Under the pieces are notes generated by a model. The model did no database searches. It saw only the letters and a list, made by a program, of their open reading frames with translations, and had not been told where the DNA came from. 28,552 nucleotides of DNA from Sphingomonadales bacterium UBA6174. GTDB taxonomy: Bacteria; Pseudomonadota; Alphaproteobacteria; Sphingomonadales; Sphingomonadaceae. Below are positions 9,925 to 17,209 of this stretch, piece after piece; positions within the stretch are counted from its first letter, which is position 1, and every line of letters begins with the position of its first letter. Both the position numbers and the translations under genes were made by a program. The DNA is taken from the NCBI GenBank assembly GCA_002422945.1, contig DITW01000025.1, positions 1-28,552 of the forward strand. The letters are read 5' to 3'.

Positions 9925-10943
9925 GCTTGATTGAACATCGGCATCCGCACTTCACTCGCCTGACCATTGGAGGGTCGGGCCATGGCTTTTGCTGCGCCAC
10001 TTGTCGCGGGGATCACGAGCAAGGGCGCGGGGGAATGCATCATCAAATAGCTCGCGACGCTGCCATAAGGCATGTCGGCATTGGCCGACAGGCCATGGCC
10101 ACGCGCGGACATGATGACGAGATCGGCATTTTCCGCGCGGATAATCTGTTCAAGTTTCGCGCGGACATCCTTGCATTGGGTGGAGATGATCCGGACGCGC
10201 ACCTGCATATCCGCGACATATTGGCGCATCCGTTCCAGATACGCATCGGCGGTTTGCTGGTTGCGTTCGATCACCTGTTCCCGAAGTGCGATGTCGGCGG
10301 CATCATAGGGCCGGGTCTCCGTCAATTCCGGCGGCGGGATGACATGGGCAAGCAGCAGTTCCGCATTATTTGCCTGCGCCAGCCGCACCGCCAGCGGGAG
10401 CGCGCTCGCCGCCCAGGTGGAACCATCGACCGGGACCAATATCCGGCGGTAGCTGGTCACGGGAGCCATGTGGCCATTGCACGGCACCAGCAACATATAG
10501 CCCGCCGCACTATGGAGGAGGTGGTGGATCGTCCCGCCGATCCCGCGACAGCGCCGCGCATTTGGCTCTTGCATGCCGATGACCAACAAGCTGCCGTTAT
10601 GATCATGTGCGAAACGCTGGATTTCATCGGCCCTGAAGCCTTCGGTCAGGTGAATATTGGCGCGCGCCATCGATGCATCCGGCGGGCTGGCCATTTCGTT
10701 CAGCAAGCGGCGCGCTTCGTGGCGGCGCAGGTCCCATTCGATCGGGTCGGGGCGGTTGGATGCGCGATCTTCTTCCAGCACCTGCAACAAGGTCACGTCG
10801 GCATCCAATGCTTTGCCCAGCGCAAAGGCATGCTGCAAAATCGGTCCGGCATGTTCAGGATGGGCGATGCAAGCGGCAACATGGAAGTCGTTGGCAGACT
10901 TTGTTCCTAACGCATTCGTCGAATTTGCCGTTGCTGCCAACAT
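9921..10943 (-). CDS. Universal stress protein, tandem UspA domains
   Basis: A 340-aa cytoplasmic protein with two Usp domains, about residues 20-155 and 165-312. The second is better conserved: it begins RRILVPVDGS and ends with GHGLSANADMPYGSVASYL, which keeps the G-x9-G-S part of the ATP-binding signature, although the first Gly of the G-x2-G-x9-G-(S/T) motif is replaced by Arg. The first domain lacks a clear nucleotide motif and may be structural. The start at ATG 10943 has AGGAG seven bases upstream. Its stop overlaps the start of ndvB by four bases, so the two should be co-transcribed and co-translated. A candidate EcfG stress promoter lies about 160 bp upstream, which would fit induction under general stress. 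The family is well recognised; the partner or process it regulates is unknown. Confidence 0.93.
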   Translation of the reverse strand: MLAATANSTNALGTKSANDFHVAACIAHPEHAGPILQHAFALGKALDADVTLLQVLEEDRASNRPDPIEWDLRRHEARRLLNEMASPPDASMARANIHLTEGFRADEIQRFAHDHNGSLLVIGMQEPNARRCRGIGGTIHHLLHSAAGYMLLVPCNGHMAPVTSYRRILVPVDGSTWAASALPLAVRLAQANNAELLLAHVIPPPELTETRPYDAADIALREQVIERNQQTADAYLERMRQYVADMQVRVRIISTQCKDVRAKLEQIIRAENADLVIMSARGHGLSANADMPYGSVASYLMMHSPAPLLVIPATSGAAKAMARPSNGQASEVRMPMFNQA

Positions 10944-11101
10944 AATAGGACTCCTGACGGGATATGCCCCGCATATTTGAGCGATGATGGCCGCTTGAGG
11001 CGGCTTGAATGAACGAATGCGTCGAAATTCTCATTTCATGTCGCATTTGTGTGATCATGACGAAACTGACCGCAGTGCGGCGTGGGCGGGATGTACGGAG
11101 C

Positions 11102-11127
11102 TAACTGTCTCGCCGTCCCAAAGTTCC
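11102..11127 (-). promoter_or_regulatory. Candidate EcfG (general stress sigma factor) promoter for usp-ndvB
   Basis: On the minus strand GGAAC (11127-11123) is separated by 17 bases from GTT (11105-11103). This matches the alphaproteobacterial EcfG pattern GGAAC-N16-CGTT apart from A in place of the first C of the -10 box. It faces the usp-ndvB operon and would give a leader of roughly 150 bases. It begins immediately after the T-tract of the terminator at 11129-11165, which is a sensible place for an independent promoter. Confidence 0.55.
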
Positions 11128-11128
11128 G

Positions 11129-11165
11129 AAAAAAATAGCCCGACACCGCAAGCAATGCCGGGCTA
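11129..11165 (-). terminator. Rho-independent terminator behind the phosphoribosyltransferase gene
   Basis: On the minus strand a perfect 7-bp stem (TAGCCCG, 11165-11159, with CGGGCTA, 11142-11136) encloses a 16-base loop and is followed by seven T residues. It lies about 105 bp after the stop of the gene at 11270 and should separate the 11270-13979 operon from the stress-protein/glucan operon. Confidence 0.85.
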
Positions 11166-11210
11166 AAGTGAAAGAGCTCGTCTTGAGCCCTCGGGTCGCA
11201 ATCTCTTTTT
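11129..11210 (-). ncRNA. Possible small RNA or structured 3' UTR ending at the terminator
   Basis: Upstream of the terminator, on the same strand, a second stem-loop is visible at 11191-11173 (AGGGCTC / GAGCTCT, 7 bp with one G-U pair, 5-base loop). The two hairpins lie about 7 bases apart in a stretch with no reading frame. This could be a small RNA with its own terminator or just the structured tail of the preceding mRNA. I see no convincing dedicated promoter. Confidence 0.25.
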
Positions 11211-11269
11211 AGGCAGTTCAGTGATAGGGCCGGAATCAGTAATTTCCCCGATGAGAGACGTTTTTTTAT

Positions 11270-11962
11270 TTAATGTTGGGGAATGAAATGCTTCTCGCCA
11301 AAGGGGGCGGCAGCTTTCAGCAGATTGATGACTTCCTCGTCCGATGTCTGGTCGAAATTGTCATAATGCGCGCCCACCGCATAAAATTGATCGGGCTGGG
11401 ACAGGCAGACGATGCCGTCGCAATAAGGCGTTAATTGCATGATGGCCTCCATCGGCGCGACCGGGACGGCCAACACCAATCGTTCAAGCTTAGTCTTGCG
11501 CAGCCCCGCCAAGGCCGCGCGCACGGTCCCGCCGGTCGCGATCCCATCATCGACCAAGATCACCGTCCGTCCGGCCAGCGATACCGGGGGATGGCCCTGC
11601 ATATATTCGGCGCGGCGGCGATCGATCTCCGCCAATTGGCGCAGCTTTTCGGCCTCGATATAGGCGGGGCTTGGGGCAAGTTGGCGCACGACCTCTTCGT
11701 TCAGGACGATTTGCGGGTCGTCGCCATCGACGACTGCGCCGATGCCCAGTTCCTCATGCCCCGGCGCACCGAGCTTGCGGACGAACAGCAGGTCCAGTTC
11801 GGCTTGGAGCGCTTGCGCCACTTCAAACGCCACCGGCACGCCACCGCGCGGTAACGCGAGGATAACGGGATGCGCACCGTGGAGATAATGGAGTGCTGCG
11901 GCCAATTGCCGTCCTGCATCCTGCCGGTTCCTGAAACGTCGAGAAGGGCTGGCCATGATCAT
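11270..11962 (-). CDS. Phosphoribosyltransferase-family protein
   Basis: A 230-aa type I PRTase-fold protein. The PRPP-binding loop is clear as VILVDDGIATGGT at about residues 134-146, and the N-terminal VILALPRGGVPVAFEVA segment (33-49) is typical of the stand-alone 'PRTase' family in stress-related clusters. The substrate is not known, and members of this group are not established nucleotide-salvage enzymes. ATG 11962 overlaps the stop of the hydrolase gene upstream by four bases (ATGA); ATG 11956 is a possible alternative. It is the last gene of a three-gene coupled operon and is followed by an intrinsic terminator. The PRTase fold is near certain, the reaction is open. Confidence 0.9.
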   Translation of the reverse strand: MIMASPSRRFRNRQDAGRQLAAALHYLHGAHPVILALPRGGVPVAFEVAQALQAELDLLFVRKLGAPGHEELGIGAVVDGDDPQIVLNEEVVRQLAPSPAYIEAEKLRQLAEIDRRRAEYMQGHPPVSLAGRTVILVDDGIATGGTVRAALAGLRKTKLERLVLAVPVAPMEAIMQLTPYCDGIVCLSQPDQFYAVGAHYDNFDQTSDEEVINLLKAAAPFGEKHFIPQH

Positions 11963-12633
11963 TTTTCCATTTTTGGCGAGGTGAAATAGCGCAAAAACCA
12001 GATGCGCGCGTGATTGATGACTTGATCCAGCGTGCCGGGTTCTTCGAACAAATGGGTCGCGCCGGGGATGATGACGAGCGAGACCGGGCAGTGCATCACC
12101 TGCATCGCCGCGCGGTTCAGCTCGATCACCGGGGTGTCGCGACTGCCGACCAACAGCAATGTCGGCGCATGCACCCGGCTGAGGGCTGTAATTCCGGCAA
12201 GATCGGGCCGTCCCCCGCGTGATACCACGGCCTTGATCCGACCATTGGCCTTTGCTGCCGCCAATAATGCCGCGCCGCCGCCGGTGCTCGCACCGAAATA
12301 ACCGATGGGTAGATGGCGTGTGTCAGTCTGTTCCTTCACCCATTCGGTCGCGCTGGCAAGCCGATCTGCCAATAAGGGGATGTCGAACACATTGATCCGG
12401 TCCAGCTCTTCGTCCGGCGTCAACAGGTCGATCAGCAAGGTTGCAAGGCCCGCCGCACGCAGGGCGTCCGCCACATGATTATTACGCGGGCTCAATCGAC
12501 CGCTGCCACTGCCATGGGCAAAAATGACCAGCCCTTTGGTGGCATCCGGCACGCCTAACAGGCCTTGCAGATGGTGATGGCCAACACTGACCGGCACAGA
12601 GGTGCCAAGCGCAGGTTCGAGATGCGCTATCAT
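11959..12633 (-). CDS. Alpha/beta hydrolase, dienelactone-hydrolase type
   Basis: A 224-aa cytoplasmic hydrolase. With the start used here, the nucleophile elbow is G-Y-F-G-A-S116-T-G-G, the acid Asp is probably D166 in GSRDTP and the base H194 in GATHLFE, giving a complete Ser-Asp-His triad. The upstream segment GLVIFAHGSGSGR supplies the oxyanion region. The frame is open five codons further to ATG 12648, but ATG 12633 is preferred because it forms an ATGA overlap with the stop of the upstream gene, exactly as at the next junction (11959-11962). The Ser nucleophile, rather than the Cys of classical dienelactone hydrolases, suggests an esterase or acylhydrolase. The substrate is unknown. Confidence 0.88.
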   Translation of the reverse strand: MIAHLEPALGTSVPVSVGHHHLQGLLGVPDATKGLVIFAHGSGSGRLSPRNNHVADALRAAGLATLLIDLLTPDEELDRINVFDIPLLADRLASATEWVKEQTDTRHLPIGYFGASTGGGAALLAAAKANGRIKAVVSRGGRPDLAGITALSRVHAPTLLLVGSRDTPVIELNRAAMQVMHCPVSLVIIPGATHLFEEPGTLDQVINHARIWFLRYFTSPKMEK

Positions 12634-13979
12634 AGCCCGAATGGCCAAGTTTCGGGCGCGCCATGGGGATGTTCCCGGCCCAATGGCGTCACAGCCTTGG
12701 TTTGTTCGAACCAGACGAAGGCATCGAATTGTTCGGCCAAGACGGCTTCGAAATAATGACTCATGCGCTCGGTTTCAGGGCGATAGACTACGCCGATGGC
12801 GCGTTCCAGATAGGGGGTGGACAGCAGGTCTGCGAGCGCTGCCTTGTCGCCTGTTCTACCGCGCCAATCGGTGAGGGTGCGGGCAAGGCCGGTGCGACGA
12901 AAGGCGTGTTCATAGCTGTCTTGTCGCGCGGGCCGGACGGTCTTGATCACCATCTCGCCGCCCCAATCGCTGGCGGCGGCGACCGTGCCGGTATCGGTGC
13001 CAAAGCCGATCAAGACCGCCTCCTCGTCATAAGCGGTGCGGCAGAGTTGCCCGATATTGAATTCACCGGACCAGCCCATCGCGGTCGCTGCCGCATTGCC
13101 GATGTGCGAATTATGCGCCCAGACCACGGCCTTGGCATGTTTGCCCTGATGCGCGAGCAATGCCTGCAACGTATCGAACATATGCCGGTCGCGCAGGTTC
13201 CAGCTTGCCGCCGATCCTTGATACATCACCCGGTAATATCGTTCCGCCGCGCGAATGATGCGGGCATTTTGCGCCGCGTCGAAAAATGCCTCGCCATCAT
13301 CCTTCATGTAATCGAGGCGCGTTGCCAGCAGTTCCCCCAACTGCGCGACAACCTGATCTTCGCAACTGTCACGCTGGCCATAGACCACGGCACGGCCATA
13401 AAGGGCAGGATCATCCTGCCACGGCGTCAGGCAACCGTAACGCGCGCGCGCCTTCCCGGCGGCGGCGGGATCAACGCGGTCGAGATAGGCCAGCACCGCA
13501 TGGATCGACTCGCCAAGGCTGTACACATCAAGACCACGAAACGCGGCGCGTTTTTCTGAAGGCAGGGCCTCGTTGTGATGGCGCAGCCAGTCGGCAAAGG
13601 CGAGCAATTCGGCATTGCGCCACATCCATGTCGGGAAACGGACAAAGCTGTCGCCGCGCCTTGGCCGGGCGGCATGATGGCGGACATAGGCATCGATATG
13701 CGCCGCATCGGGCCAATCGGCCTCCACCGCGACGATGTTGAAGCCATGATGGGTAATCAGGCGACGGGTGATCGCGGCCCGTGCGACGTAGAATTCCGAG
13801 CTGCCATGTGTCGCCTCGCCCAGCAGCACGACTCGCGCATCGCCATAACGGTCGAATAATGGCCCGAAATCATCATGGTCATAGGGGCTTGGCAACACTT
13901 CCGCATGCGCACGCAGGGCGTCTACCAGCGCATCGGATGCGCCGTCGCCAATATTGCCGCGAAGTTCCATGATGCCCAT
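12630..13979 (-). CDS. Erythromycin esterase family protein
   Basis: A 449-aa protein of the EreA/EreB-like superfamily. Recognisable features are VVLLGEATHGSSEFY (E55 and H58, matching the active-site Glu/His pair of Ere enzymes), IVAVEADWPDA (E86), and a later WAHNSHIGNA segment with another conserved His. The frame extends to 14045, but ATG 13979 has GGAG seven bases upstream while the earlier ATGs have no ribosome binding site, so the shorter start is chosen. It is the first gene of the coupled trio with the hydrolase and phosphoribosyltransferase. True macrolide esterases are a minority of the family; chromosomal homologues in such clusters are mostly uncharacterised, so resistance should not be inferred. 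It could act on an internal ester or a stress-related metabolite. Confidence 0.9.
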   Translation of the reverse strand: MGIMELRGNIGDGASDALVDALRAHAEVLPSPYDHDDFGPLFDRYGDARVVLLGEATHGSSEFYVARAAITRRLITHHGFNIVAVEADWPDAAHIDAYVRHHAARPRRGDSFVRFPTWMWRNAELLAFADWLRHHNEALPSEKRAAFRGLDVYSLGESIHAVLAYLDRVDPAAAGKARARYGCLTPWQDDPALYGRAVVYGQRDSCEDQVVAQLGELLATRLDYMKDDGEAFFDAAQNARIIRAAERYYRVMYQGSAASWNLRDRHMFDTLQALLAHQGKHAKAVVWAHNSHIGNAAATAMGWSGEFNIGQLCRTAYDEEAVLIGFGTDTGTVAAASDWGGEMVIKTVRPARQDSYEHAFRRTGLARTLTDWRGRTGDKAALADLLSTPYLERAIGVVYRPETERMSHYFEAVLAEQFDAFVWFEQTKAVTPLGREHPHGAPETWPFGL

Positions 13980-14101
13980 GCAGCAGCTCCGATAATCCTC
14001 GGGTGAACGCTGCATTATCCATAAAGCCTGGGCTGTTTCTGCCAATCAGGGGGATTGCTTAGAGCATCAAGCCATGCGGCATGCGTCAACGCATATCGCG
14101 A

Positions 14102-14398
14102 TTATTCTTCCTTGTTGGACCATGTGCCGGTTGAATCGGCATAGGCCTCCAGCTCGCGCCAATGGCGGTCCCAGCCGGGGCCGCGCTGATTTTCCGGGAT
14201 TTCCATTTCGACCCACATTCGCGCCCGGCTGACGGGATTGATGGCGGGATTATTGGTCAATTGCGTGAGGGGCGTATGCAGGCGCTTCGCAATGTCCTTG
14301 ATGCCAAGGGGCGCAGCGACAGCGGCATCCTCGGCTGCGGCCATGTCGTCTGGCGGATTGGAGGACGCAACGGGTTCGGGTGGATTGGGTTCGGCCAT
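14102..14398 (-). CDS. Small conserved-looking hypothetical protein, 98 aa
   Basis: A soluble 98-aa protein with a low-complexity Pro/Ala/Glu N-terminus (about residues 1-30) and an ordered-looking C-terminal half containing IKDIAKRLHTPLTQLTNNPA and a W-rich end (WVEMEIP, GWDRHWRELEAYA). The start is supported by AGGA five bases before ATG 14398. The composition of the second half, with regularly spaced Trp and charged residues, looks like a real coding sequence. I do not recognise the family. It is transcribed alone, about 120 bp upstream of the erythromycin-esterase-like gene and in the same direction. Confidence 0.65.
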   Translation of the reverse strand: MAEPNPPEPVASSNPPDDMAAAEDAAVAAPLGIKDIAKRLHTPLTQLTNNPAINPVSRARMWVEMEIPENQRGPGWDRHWRELEAYADSTGTWSNKEE

Positions 14399-14537
14399 GT
14401 CGTTCCTGATTAGGCGCGCTGTCGTGACGGTTCAAGCCTGTCATCATGTCGGGCCGATTTGGGGCTTAGTCATTCCTTAGGAAATCAAGGTTAATAACAC
14501 ATAATATAAATGAGTTAACCGAGAAATGGAGTGATCG

Positions 14538-14705
14538 ATGAGCGTGCAAATCCACCAACATCTCCAGCTTGATGGTGTCCGTGAATTCATTGATCATCAT
14601 GCCGATAGCTTTGATGATCAATGTCTGAGAACGGTATCGCGCTGGACAGGGTATCTGGCGTTCGTGGCTGTGTGGGCGGCGATCATCTGGTGGATTGCAA
14701 GATAG
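14538..14705 (+). CDS. Small single-span membrane protein, 55 aa
   Basis: This short gene encodes a protein with an acidic, His/Asp-containing N-terminal half (for example DGVREFIDHHADSFDDQ) and a C-terminal hydrophobic helix of about 19 residues (roughly 37-54, GYLAFVAVWAAIIWW) ending in Ala-Arg. The start is supported by TGGAG six bases before ATG 14538. An AT-rich stretch (14490-14520) just upstream could hold its promoter. The layout suggests a tail-anchored or single-pass inner-membrane microprotein. It is divergent from the 98-aa gene and convergent with the glycosyltransferase gene, so it forms its own transcription unit. Function unknown. Confidence 0.6.
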   Translation: MSVQIHQHLQLDGVREFIDHHADSFDDQCLRTVSRWTGYLAFVAVWAAIIWWIAR

Positions 14706-14720
14706 CGCATTTCAGCACCA

Positions 14721-15548
14721 TCAGGTGCCGCGCCCGATCAGGCTGAACAGCTTGCGCCTGATGGTGCGGGCGTGATGGGGAATGGCGAGCAATAGGGCGT
14801 AAGACAGCAGCGACTTGAAGAAACTGGCCCTATCGCCCGTTGCCGCATGATGCACGATGCGGGCGGCGCAGCTATACATGATCTGATGCGTGCGCCGCGC
14901 CGTCGTAATATTGTTGGTATGATAATGACGCCGGACAAGCGGTTCCGGCACCATTGCGAATTGGCAATCGGCGCGAATGGCCGCCAGATAGAGCGCATAA
15001 TCCTGCGCGTTGACGAATGTCTCATCATAGCCGCCGATACGCAGCACCGTTTCGCGACGGAAGGCGAGGGTGGAATGCACCAGCACATTGCGCCGCAACA
15101 ACGCCGCCCGAATGGCTTTGCCGTCTGTCGGCGAAGTGATGAGATAGGGCCGGCCCCCGTTGATTTTACTGTCGCTGTCGCCGTTGACGCCCTCTGCCCA
15201 GCTACAGACAAAATCGGCCCCGGTGCGGGCGAAACAGGCCAATTGCTGTGCGAACCGACGGGAATAGGATTGGTCGTCATCATCGGCGCGAAAGATGAGG
15301 TCCGCATCCGTCGCATGGATCGCGCGGTTCAGCGATGGCGTGATCCCGATATTGTCGCGATTGAAGATAAAACGCAGCATCGGCCAATATTGGCGCAAAT
15401 GCGCTTCTTCATCGGGTGTTGTCGCCCGGTCGATCACAATGATAATCTCGCTGGCGGGCTGCGATTGCCCGATCAAATCCGGCACAAAGCGATCCCAGCC
15501 CGGCTGTGCGCGGGTGGGCAGGATCACGGCAGTCCGGGGTGATATCAT
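14721..15548 (-). CDS. Family 2 glycosyltransferase
   Basis: A 275-aa GT-A fold glycosyltransferase, cytoplasmic or membrane-associated. It starts with the nucleotide-binding strand RTAVILPTRAQPG and carries an acidic metal/nucleotide-sugar motif, RADDDDQS (D89-D92), followed by the usual GGYDETFVNAQDYALYLAA acceptor-side segment (conserved ED/QD-like region). The frame is open to 15587 inside the previous gene, but ATG 15548 is preferred: it has GAGGG five bases upstream and begins one base after the stop of the polymerase gene, indicating a tight operon. It probably adds a sugar to an O-antigen or exopolysaccharide repeat unit together with the upstream membrane protein. Donor and acceptor cannot be read from the sequence. 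Confidence 0.88.
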   Translation of the reverse strand: MISPRTAVILPTRAQPGWDRFVPDLIGQSQPASEIIIVIDRATTPDEEAHLRQYWPMLRFIFNRDNIGITPSLNRAIHATDADLIFRADDDDQSYSRRFAQQLACFARTGADFVCSWAEGVNGDSDSKINGGRPYLITSPTDGKAIRAALLRRNVLVHSTLAFRRETVLRIGGYDETFVNAQDYALYLAAIRADCQFAMVPEPLVRRHYHTNNITTARRTHQIMYSCAARIVHHAATGDRASFFKSLLSYALLLAIPHHARTIRRKLFSLIGRGT

Positions 15549-15549
15549 T

Positions 15550-16941
15550 CTATCCCTCATGCGAAGGGCGCGCGCGATTGGGGCCAAATGTCGCGCGGCG
15601 TGGCTGGTGCGTCGGATAGGCGCGCTGCCAAGGTTTTTCGGCTGACCAAATGACCTGGGCCATGGGGGCGACGGTATATCTGGCTATAAAATAACCCGAT
15701 GTGATCGCCACGAATATCATTGCGTCTCCCGATAATGGCCCTGCATTGTGGTAGAATATATGGACCATATATGGAATAAAAAATGAGAATATTTTAAAAT
15801 TTTTCAATATATTTGGAATATATAATATTATAAATAAAATGGATATGAGGCCGTATTTTGCCATAATGTTCAAATAATAATTATGAATTGTCCATATTTT
15901 TATCGATTCACTGCTATCGGCATAGATGCTTTGTTGGGTATATTTCTGCCAATGCGCGGTGCTTTCAAAATTAAGTCCATAGCCAAAGGGGTTTTCCTTG
16001 ATCAAAAATAGCCCGAAATGCCGCAGGACTTCGCGATTTTGAGAGGAACCATCCTTGGTTTGGGCGACGCGTATCCCATTATCTGCCATATTGCCGATAA
16101 TGGGACCGGCGGTAAAAGCGGCCAGCATGGCAAGCGGGGCAAGCACCAACAGGCTACGCGTCGCATGTTGGGCAAGATATAGGGGGATGAACACCGCCAG
16201 CCCCAATAAGGGCGATCTGTTGCCGGTCATGACGCAGATGACGGCCAGCGCCATGATCAGGCCGATAATCACAGGGTCGAACTGGTTTGACCTCGTTGGT
16301 CGCGAGGCTATTCGTAAACAGCAGGCGGCGGCAAATGCGGCGCAGGCCTCATTGGCGAATACCACCGGGGAAAAAGATAGGCCCAAGGCGCGTTCCCGGC
16401 GCTGGATGATGTCGAGAGCAGCGGCAGGATCGCCCGATATATGCCCGATCATCAACCGGGCTTGCCATGCGGCTTCACTCCCCAATGCCTGCGCACAAGC
16501 AAAGATGGCAGATAAGATGAATGCCAGAATATAGGCCTTCAAGATGGGCTTGATGCCAAATTTCAATGCGATGGCATAAATGGTGATGATGAGGAGCAGG
16601 GTCTGGATGTGGATTTCTGCAAATTGTCCGAGCGCAGCCCGCATGTCATCGTTCGTGATGAGCGTTGCAGACAGGCCCAGCGCTGCAAATGCGATGACGG
16701 TCGCCGATAATTTGAACGTCTCTTTGAAGCTGCGGACGAGGATCGGCAGGTCGTCCAGCAACAGTAATCCGGCAGTGCCGATCAACGCGATCGATCGCAG
16801 CGGTAAAGGTCCGATGCTGAGTTTGATCGCGTTCAAAGAGAGCAACAAGGATAAGCCAAAGAGCCATAGTGCTGCTTTTGCGAGTGTCCCGTGCCTAGCG
16901 TGTTGCTGGATTGTGCCCCTATCCCTGATGTTGCGGGACAT
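15550..16941 (-). CDS. O-antigen ligase/polymerase-like membrane protein
   Basis: A 463-aa multi-span inner-membrane protein with roughly ten or more hydrophobic helices, a layout typical of the Wzy/WaaL superfamily that polymerises or ligates surface polysaccharide on the periplasmic side. The large loop before the C-terminal helices contains GYGLNFEST and HNYYLNIMAKYGLIS, the His-Asn-x-x-Leu pattern common in these proteins. The part encoding the C-terminal third (about 15750-15910) is markedly AT-rich and uses codons unlike the flanking genes, suggesting transfer or relaxed selection, as is usual for O-antigen loci. The start ATG 16941 lacks a strong ribosome binding site. Ligase and polymerase cannot be told apart by sequence alone. 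Confidence 0.82.
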   Translation of the reverse strand: MSRNIRDRGTIQQHARHGTLAKAALWLFGLSLLLSLNAIKLSIGPLPLRSIALIGTAGLLLLDDLPILVRSFKETFKLSATVIAFAALGLSATLITNDDMRAALGQFAEIHIQTLLLIITIYAIALKFGIKPILKAYILAFILSAIFACAQALGSEAAWQARLMIGHISGDPAAALDIIQRRERALGLSFSPVVFANEACAAFAAACCLRIASRPTRSNQFDPVIIGLIMALAVICVMTGNRSPLLGLAVFIPLYLAQHATRSLLVLAPLAMLAAFTAGPIIGNMADNGIRVAQTKDGSSQNREVLRHFGLFLIKENPFGYGLNFESTAHWQKYTQQSIYADSSESIKIWTIHNYYLNIMAKYGLISILFIILYIPNILKNFKIFSFFIPYMVHIFYHNAGPLSGDAMIFVAITSGYFIARYTVAPMAQVIWSAEKPWQRAYPTHQPRRATFGPNRARPSHEG

Positions 16942-17209
16942 GATTTTAATGCCCTACGCCAGCTATGACCGCAACTGATGGGCGCAGGTGCGGTTCGCAG
17001 GCGAGGGCGATCAGGACATATTGATGATGGATACGCTTACGCAACATAACAGTCTATATCATGAGTAATTATCAAGAATAATCAACAATAATATATTCTC
17101 ATATTCGTATTTCATTGTCAGGATGATGTCAGGAAATAGTGATATTTTGGATTATCCATCATATATAAATGGATATTTTGTAGAGTTATAGTGTCTGGAG
17201 CGTGCGGCA
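16942..17209. other. AT-rich intergenic region between divergent genes
   Basis: The stretch of about 270 bp separates the polymerase gene (minus) from the broken glycosyltransferase start (plus). It is strongly AT-rich from 17030 to 17190 and probably carries promoters in both directions, but none stands out enough to place. TGGAG at about 17196-17200 could serve the GTG at 17210. Confidence 0.4.

Noticed and set aside
12630..13979. Macrolide resistance gene
   Set aside because: Only family-level similarity to erythromycin esterases; the chromosomal stress-operon context does not support a resistance determinant.
14370..14425. TTGAAC-N17-TAATCA as a promoter for the 98-aa gene
   Set aside because: The -10 box would end only about ten bases before the start codon, overlapping its ribosome binding site.
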